34,267 bases of DNA from Bacteroidales bacterium (GTDB taxonomy: Bacteria > Bacteroidota > Bacteroidia > Bacteroidales > UBA932): the NCBI GenBank assembly GCA_017556765.1, contig JAFYME010000029.1, positions 1-34,267 on the forward strand, given 5' to 3'. Made by a program: the position numbers and the translations under genes. Below, in pieces: positions 31,058-34,267 of the stretch. Under the pieces are notes generated by a model. That model was not told the origin of the DNA and ran no database searches. It saw only the letters and a list, made by a program, of their open reading frames with translations. Each line of letters opens with the position of its first letter. Position 1 is the first letter of the stretch.

Positions 31058-31209
31058 GCGTGATTATCGTAGAAGTTTCTTCTTTCCAACACTACCTTTC
31101 TTTCCTGCGGTACCATTCTTGCCATCGCACGCACATCTGTCACTTCCTTGATGCATTTTACAACAAAGACCAGAAGCATGGCACCGCCGATGAATAACCA
31201 ATTTGTCAT
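31054..31209 (-). CDS. Tiny single-helix membrane protein
   Basis: A 51-residue protein from ATG 31209 (an alternative ATG lies at 31215). AAAAAAGGAAA upstream gives a reasonable ribosome site for the 31209 start. One hydrophobic helix (TNWLFIGGAMLLVFVVKC) is followed by a basic cytoplasmic tail (MARMVPQERKVVLERRNF). No known family is evident. It is convergent with the LysR gene, the two stops overlapping. A strong promoter match at 31238-31267 supports it being a real gene. Confidence 0.55.
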   Translation of the reverse strand: MTNWLFIGGAMLLVFVVKCIKEVTDVRAMARMVPQERKVVLERRNFYDNHA

Positions 31210-31237
31210 AACCATTTCCTTTTTTAAAAACCGGGCG

Positions 31238-31267
31238 CAAAGGTATTCCCCTTCATTATTTCTCAAA
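31238..31267 (-). promoter_or_regulatory. Promoter of the tiny membrane protein gene
   Basis: On the minus strand 31238-31245 reads TACCTTTG (exact -7) and 31264-31267 reads TTTG (exact -33), spacer 18 nt. This is one of the best promoter matches in the window; the leader is about 25 nt. Confidence 0.65.
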
Positions 31268-31335
31268 AGCCGTTGTATCCGTTTCTTTCTATCGATGCAA
31301 TCGCTAATTCCGATTCATAGCCAATGATTATTTAG

Positions 31336-31343
31336 TATCTTTG
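31336..31343 (+). promoter_or_regulatory. -7 element of ybaK, nearly leaderless
   Basis: TATCTTTG is an exact TAnnTTTG whose last base is 7 nt before the ATG at 31351, so transcription should start within a few nucleotides of the start codon. The spacing is the same as for the sigma54-type regulator at 12342. Confidence 0.55.
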
Positions 31344-31350
31344 CTCCGTT

Positions 31351-31842
31351 ATGGCAAAAAAGATTGAAAAGACAAACGCTGCCCGCCTGCTGGACAAGGC
31401 GGGAGTTTCATACAAGCTGATCCCTTACGAGTTCGACGAAAATGACCTTGCCGCACAGCACGTAGCTGACAGTCTGGGGCAGGATATCGCCCGTGTGTTC
31501 AAGACTCTTGTCCTGCATGGAGACAGGACGGGGCATGTCGTATGCGTCGTGCCGGGCAATGCCGAGGTCGACCTCAAGGCTCTGGCCAAGGCGTCAGGCA
31601 ACAAGAAGGTCGAGATGATCCCTATGAAGGACCTGCTTTCCGTGACAGGCTACATCCGCGGAGGTTGCTCCCCTGTCGGCATGAAGAAGCGCTTCCCTAC
31701 CTATTTCCATACCACCGCCCTCGATTTCGAGACGATCTACGTCAGCGCCGGCGTCCGTGGTCTGCAGATCGAAATCGCCCCCGCCGACCTTATCGGCTTC
31801 GTAGGAGCCACAGTCGCGTCAGTCGCCACCGATCCCGAATGA
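31351..31842 (+). CDS. ybaK: YbaK/EbsC-type Cys-tRNA(Pro) deacylase
   Basis: A 163-residue cytosolic editing enzyme of the YbaK family, which hydrolyses Cys mischarged on tRNA-Pro. Family motifs: LIPYEFDEND near the start, IARVFKTLVL with the conserved Lys, VCVVPGNAEVDLKALAKASG, and the loop GYIRGGCSPVGMKKRFP that contributes to the active site. Length matches the bacterial single-domain form. It appears monocistronic: the next gene starts 66 nt later behind its own -7-like element. Confidence 0.9.
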   Translation: MAKKIEKTNAARLLDKAGVSYKLIPYEFDENDLAAQHVADSLGQDIARVFKTLVLHGDRTGHVVCVVPGNAEVDLKALAKASGNKKVEMIPMKDLLSVTGYIRGGCSPVGMKKRFPTYFHTTALDFETIYVSAGVRGLQIEIAPADLIGFVGATVASVATDPE

Positions 31843-31895
31843 CATTTTTTTCAATATCCATGGTACATTTTCGGAAAAATTGCATCTATTATATG

Positions 31896-31903
31896 TAATC
31901 TTG
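31896..31903 (+). promoter_or_regulatory. -7-like element before the outer-membrane barrel gene
   Basis: TAATCTTG matches TAnnTTTG with one mismatch, and ends 5 nt before the ATG at 31909, again giving an almost leaderless message. Confidence 0.35.
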
Positions 31904-31908
31904 CCGAT

Positions 31909-32553
31909 ATGAAACGAACTTATATCCATTTTCTGTCCGCCACACTGCTCCTGCTCGTCCTTACGGGCGGGAAGATTTCCGCACAGCCGGAGTGGACAAA
32001 AGACCGCCTGGACATCAACGTGGCCATATCCGGAGCTCCTTTGTACGCTTTCAGCGACTATACCTATGGAGCGGAATATTTCTACAAGGAAGTCGGACAT
32101 CTGACCGATCTCTACACCGGAAACATAAAATCCAGGACATACGGATTCTACTCCGCCGACGCGGCATACCGCCTGGGAAAACGCTGGGCCGTGATGCTCA
32201 ATGCGGGCTACAGCCGTCTGGATGCGGATTTCTTTGACCCCGCCACCAAGGAACATCTCAAAAGCGAGGCCGACAATTTCTTCTCGATCATGCCAGGCAT
32301 ACGCTTCTATTGGAAGGACAAGCCGGGTTTCAAGTTCTACAGTTCCCTCTACATGGGCCTGATGCTCCACAACAGAAGTCTGGACTACTGGAAGGCATCC
32401 AACTATGACAAGGATCTTTTCGGATTTCAGGTGACATTCGCCGGATTCCAGTTTGGAAAAAGAAAGGTCTACGGGGTGACCGAACTCGGAGCAGGAGACC
32501 TTTCTATGGGCATTCCTTTGGGAATACGTCTTGGTGTCGGATATAGATTTTAA
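31909..32553 (+). CDS. Outer-membrane beta-barrel protein
   Basis: A 214-residue secreted protein with signal peptide 1-25 (LTGGKISA|QPEW). The mature part shows repeated amphipathic strands rich in Tyr, Phe and Gly (YGFYSADAAYRLGKRWAVML; FFSIMPGIRFYW; KFYSSLYMGLML) and ends in IRLGVGYRF with the C-terminal Phe of outer-membrane barrels. By size it would be an 8-strand barrel of the OmpW/OMP_b-brl kind. Function unknown. A lipoprotein gene follows after 3 nt. Confidence 0.7.
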   Translation: MKRTYIHFLSATLLLLVLTGGKISAQPEWTKDRLDINVAISGAPLYAFSDYTYGAEYFYKEVGHLTDLYTGNIKSRTYGFYSADAAYRLGKRWAVMLNAGYSRLDADFFDPATKEHLKSEADNFFSIMPGIRFYWKDKPGFKFYSSLYMGLMLHNRSLDYWKASNYDKDLFGFQVTFAGFQFGKRKVYGVTELGAGDLSMGIPLGIRLGVGYRF

Positions 32554-32556
32554 GCC

Positions 32557-33198
32557 ATGAGAAAGTTATTTACATACATAGCAATACTTGCTTTAACCTC
32601 TTGCACTATAATGGATTACGAGAGGGAGATGGAAACATTTGACGACTACATGAGAGGAGTCGTGCTGAAGTATGGATTCGGAACGGATGAGGCCCTGGGC
32701 GACATGCTTGAGGCAGATCACTGCATTTTCGGAATGGGCGACGACTCTTACTATACGATGCTTGAGAACAATGTTTGGCTCATACCACGTATCGATACGG
32801 TCCGGACAGACGGACACTCGTTCTCCAGAGAAGGAGCAACATGGACCCTGTCGAAAAATGATTACACGAGCGGCGACAAGCTGACATATACATTCACACG
32901 CACGTCCACAGGCTGGGAAGGAAAGTTAAAGGAGACCCTTCATGGATACTGGAAAGATTACATCGAGAACTTCAGCTGTACGATTGAGATAAGGGTCGAG
33001 GAAAACAACGGTGACCACATCTTCCATATCAGAGGTGAAAGGATCGAGGATGAGTATTCATCGAGATTCAGCACAACCCCGGAAGGAATGTGCGGCAAAA
33101 GCGGCTGCTTCACAGTTGAAACGTTCATAAACGGAGAACCGGTCCACAGCGGAACCATCTCTTTCAAAGAAAAGTCCTATATTTGCACTGTATTCTGA
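32557..33198 (+). CDS. Lipoprotein of unknown family
   Basis: A 213-residue lipoprotein, lipobox LALTSC with Cys 16. The mature N-terminus is helical and acidic (MDYEREMETFDDYMRGVVLK). The rest is strand-rich (KLTYTFTRTSTGWEGKLKET; CTIEIRVEENNGDHIFHIRG), suggesting a lipocalin-like or beta-sandwich fold. No family recognised. It begins 3 nt after the barrel protein gene, so the two products probably act together at the outer membrane. Confidence 0.65.
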   Translation: MRKLFTYIAILALTSCTIMDYEREMETFDDYMRGVVLKYGFGTDEALGDMLEADHCIFGMGDDSYYTMLENNVWLIPRIDTVRTDGHSFSREGATWTLSKNDYTSGDKLTYTFTRTSTGWEGKLKETLHGYWKDYIENFSCTIEIRVEENNGDHIFHIRGERIEDEYSSRFSTTPEGMCGKSGCFTVETFINGEPVHSGTISFKEKSYICTVF

Positions 33199-33229
33199 TA
33201 GAGAATAAGATTAGACTAACCACACACAT

Positions 33230-33904
33230 ATGATCAGAAAAGTGCTTTTTACAGGACTGTGGATTTTATGCCCTATACTATCCGCAGCACAGATAAATCC
33301 GCCAAAACAGACCGACACATTATATATAACATCGTTGAAATACAACCATATGGAAGTCGAAGAGGAAGATTGGCCATGCGAGGTCATCTATCGTTCGTCC
33401 AAAGACTTCCGCATCGGAGAAAAGACGTTCAACATCCTGGATTTCAACAAGTGGGGCAACAACATCCATTACTCGATCAGTAATCCTAACGACAGCAAAG
33501 GTAACGTCATGGACCTGTGGATAACTACAGGCAACAAGAAGAAGGTATCCATGATTCTCTTCGGAGGATACGAATTCTCATGCTCGACAAACAGGGTTCT
33601 TCCTGTCGAAAATTCATTTGCCAAGCCGGCTGTCATGTCCTACAGTCTTGACGGACGAGATGCCCTTCATCTGGATTTTCCGGAATTTCATTGCAGCGCA
33701 GACGGAGAGGTCCATGTCCTCATACATGTAGATCGATCTGGCCGCGTAATCAGCGCCAAGGTGATCGATGACTTGTCGTCCAAAAGCCAATGCCTCAGGT
33801 TCTTCGCTGTCAGAGCGGCAAGTTCATCGATATTTTCACCTTTAAAAGACGCCTCACCAGCTCAGGCCGGTGAAATCACATACAGATTCCTTACTAAGAA
33901 ATAG
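33230..33904 (+). CDS. Secreted protein with a TonB_C-like C-terminal domain
   Basis: A 224-residue protein with a type I signal peptide (about 1-20, ending SAAQ). The N-terminal ~110 mature residues are an unrecognised strand-rich domain (CEVIYRSSKDFRIGEKTFNI). The C-terminal ~75 residues (GEVHVLIHVDRSGRVISAKV; SSIFSPLKDASPAQAGEITYRF in two parts) resemble the C-terminal domain of Bacteroidota TonB, which normally binds the TonB box of receptors. There is no membrane anchor and no Pro-rich spacer, so it is not a classical TonB. It lies 31 nt after the lipoprotein gene and is convergent with the next transporter gene. Confidence 0.65.
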   Translation: MIRKVLFTGLWILCPILSAAQINPPKQTDTLYITSLKYNHMEVEEEDWPCEVIYRSSKDFRIGEKTFNILDFNKWGNNIHYSISNPNDSKGNVMDLWITTGNKKKVSMILFGGYEFSCSTNRVLPVENSFAKPAVMSYSLDGRDALHLDFPEFHCSADGEVHVLIHVDRSGRVISAKVIDDLSSKSQCLRFFAVRAASSSIFSPLKDASPAQAGEITYRFLTKK

Positions 33905-33924
33905 CAGAGGAACCGCTTCTGCTA
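33902..33924. terminator. Short hairpin spanning both convergent stop codons
   Basis: TAGCAGA (33902-33908) pairs with TCTGCTA (33918-33924), loop 9 nt. The left arm contains the TAG stop of the plus-strand gene and the right arm contains the TAG stop (CTA on plus) of the minus-strand gene. There is no U-run, so terminator function is uncertain. Confidence 0.35.
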
Positions 33925-34267
33925 GAAACCTATTACAACGAGCATCAGGTATGCCAATACGATACCGACGACTCCGACGATGACACCTACTGTGGCCATC
34001 TGCTTGGTATTTATGATTCCGGTAGAATGCGCAAGCGCGTTCGGCGGAGTTGAGATCGGAAGGATCATGGCGAGGGATGCGCACATCGCAACACCTACGA
34101 TCAACGACTTGAGACCTCCGAGGGCGATGAATGACTCGCTTGCGGTCGGATCGTCAAGAAGCGCCGTACCTACCACAGCAAGAATCGGAACGATGAGGTT
34201 CGCTGCAGCCGAGTTCGAGATGAAGTTCGAAAGAAGCCAGCAGATAAGACCGCCTGCGATCATCACC
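33922..34267 (-). CDS. Second DASS-family transporter, C-terminal part (runs off window)
   Basis: About 115 C-terminal residues of a carrier closely related to the one at 28491-29993. It shares the second SNT-type motif (FISNSAAANLIVPILAVVG, versus SHTATANLLVPILA) and the LPISTPPNALAHSTG loop, and it ends in two hydrophobic helices. The residues facing the substrate motif differ (SNSAAA versus SHTATA), which may reflect a different anion. The N-terminal part lies right of the window. Confidence 0.85.
   Translation of the reverse strand, partial: VMIAGGLICWLLSNFISNSAAANLIVPILAVVGTALLDDPTASESFIALGGLKSLIVGVAMCASLAMILPISTPPNALAHSTGIINTKQMATVGVIVGVVGIVLAYLMLVVIGF

Overview
The window is a stretch of a Bacteroidota chromosome, most likely Bacteroidales, with moderate GC. 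Four things support this: promoters of the -7 TAnnTTTG / -33 TTTG type, an ECF-sigma/FecR/TonB-receptor locus, DUF4249 lipoproteins, and a sigma54-regulator–LptE–TPR–SecG cluster. Species is not resolvable by eye. All functions are read from motifs and family resemblance; no searches were run.

Layout. (1) 1-188, minus: the 5' end of rplC with its own promoter. (2) 425-7193, plus: cdaA (c-di-AMP synthase), mutS2, a small lipoprotein, yraN, manC, and a yqeY reading frame that runs into a lipoprotein. It ends at a long hairpin (7232-7281). (3) 12334-7311, minus: sigma54-type regulator, lptE, a TPR-like protein, secG, then a ClpB that lacks its N-terminal domain. (4) 12490-14124, plus: an abundant-looking OmpA-like/TPR lipoprotein with a strong terminator. 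(5) 27041-14341, minus: one tightly packed operon of about 12.7 kb. It holds a small membrane protein, an ECF sigma factor, a FecR anti-sigma factor, and three successive TonB-receptor + DUF4249-lipoprotein cassettes; the first cassette carries one extra lipoprotein. (6) 27130-28365, plus: rmuC. (7) 28491-31209: a DASS-family transporter divergent from a LysR regulator, plus a tiny membrane protein. (8) 31351-33904, plus: a YbaK deacylase, then an outer-membrane barrel protein, a lipoprotein and a secreted TonB_C-like protein. (9) 33922 to the end, minus: the C-terminal part of a second DASS transporter.

The most interesting signal is a family of short palindromic repeats of the form GTCATtsCC–loop–GGsaATC. 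They occur in intergenic spacers (3804-3835, 5754-5780). They are also embedded in frame inside the STN signalling domain of all three TonB receptors (two palindromes each), and one supplies the N-terminus of a lipoprotein signal peptide (18705-18733). The three receptors are strongly diverged except in this STN segment, which is nearly identical at DNA level. This suggests recombination or a constraint to dock on the single shared FecR/sigma pair. A second notable feature is the yqeY–lipoprotein reading frame, in which the last codons of YqeY double as a lipoprotein signal peptide.
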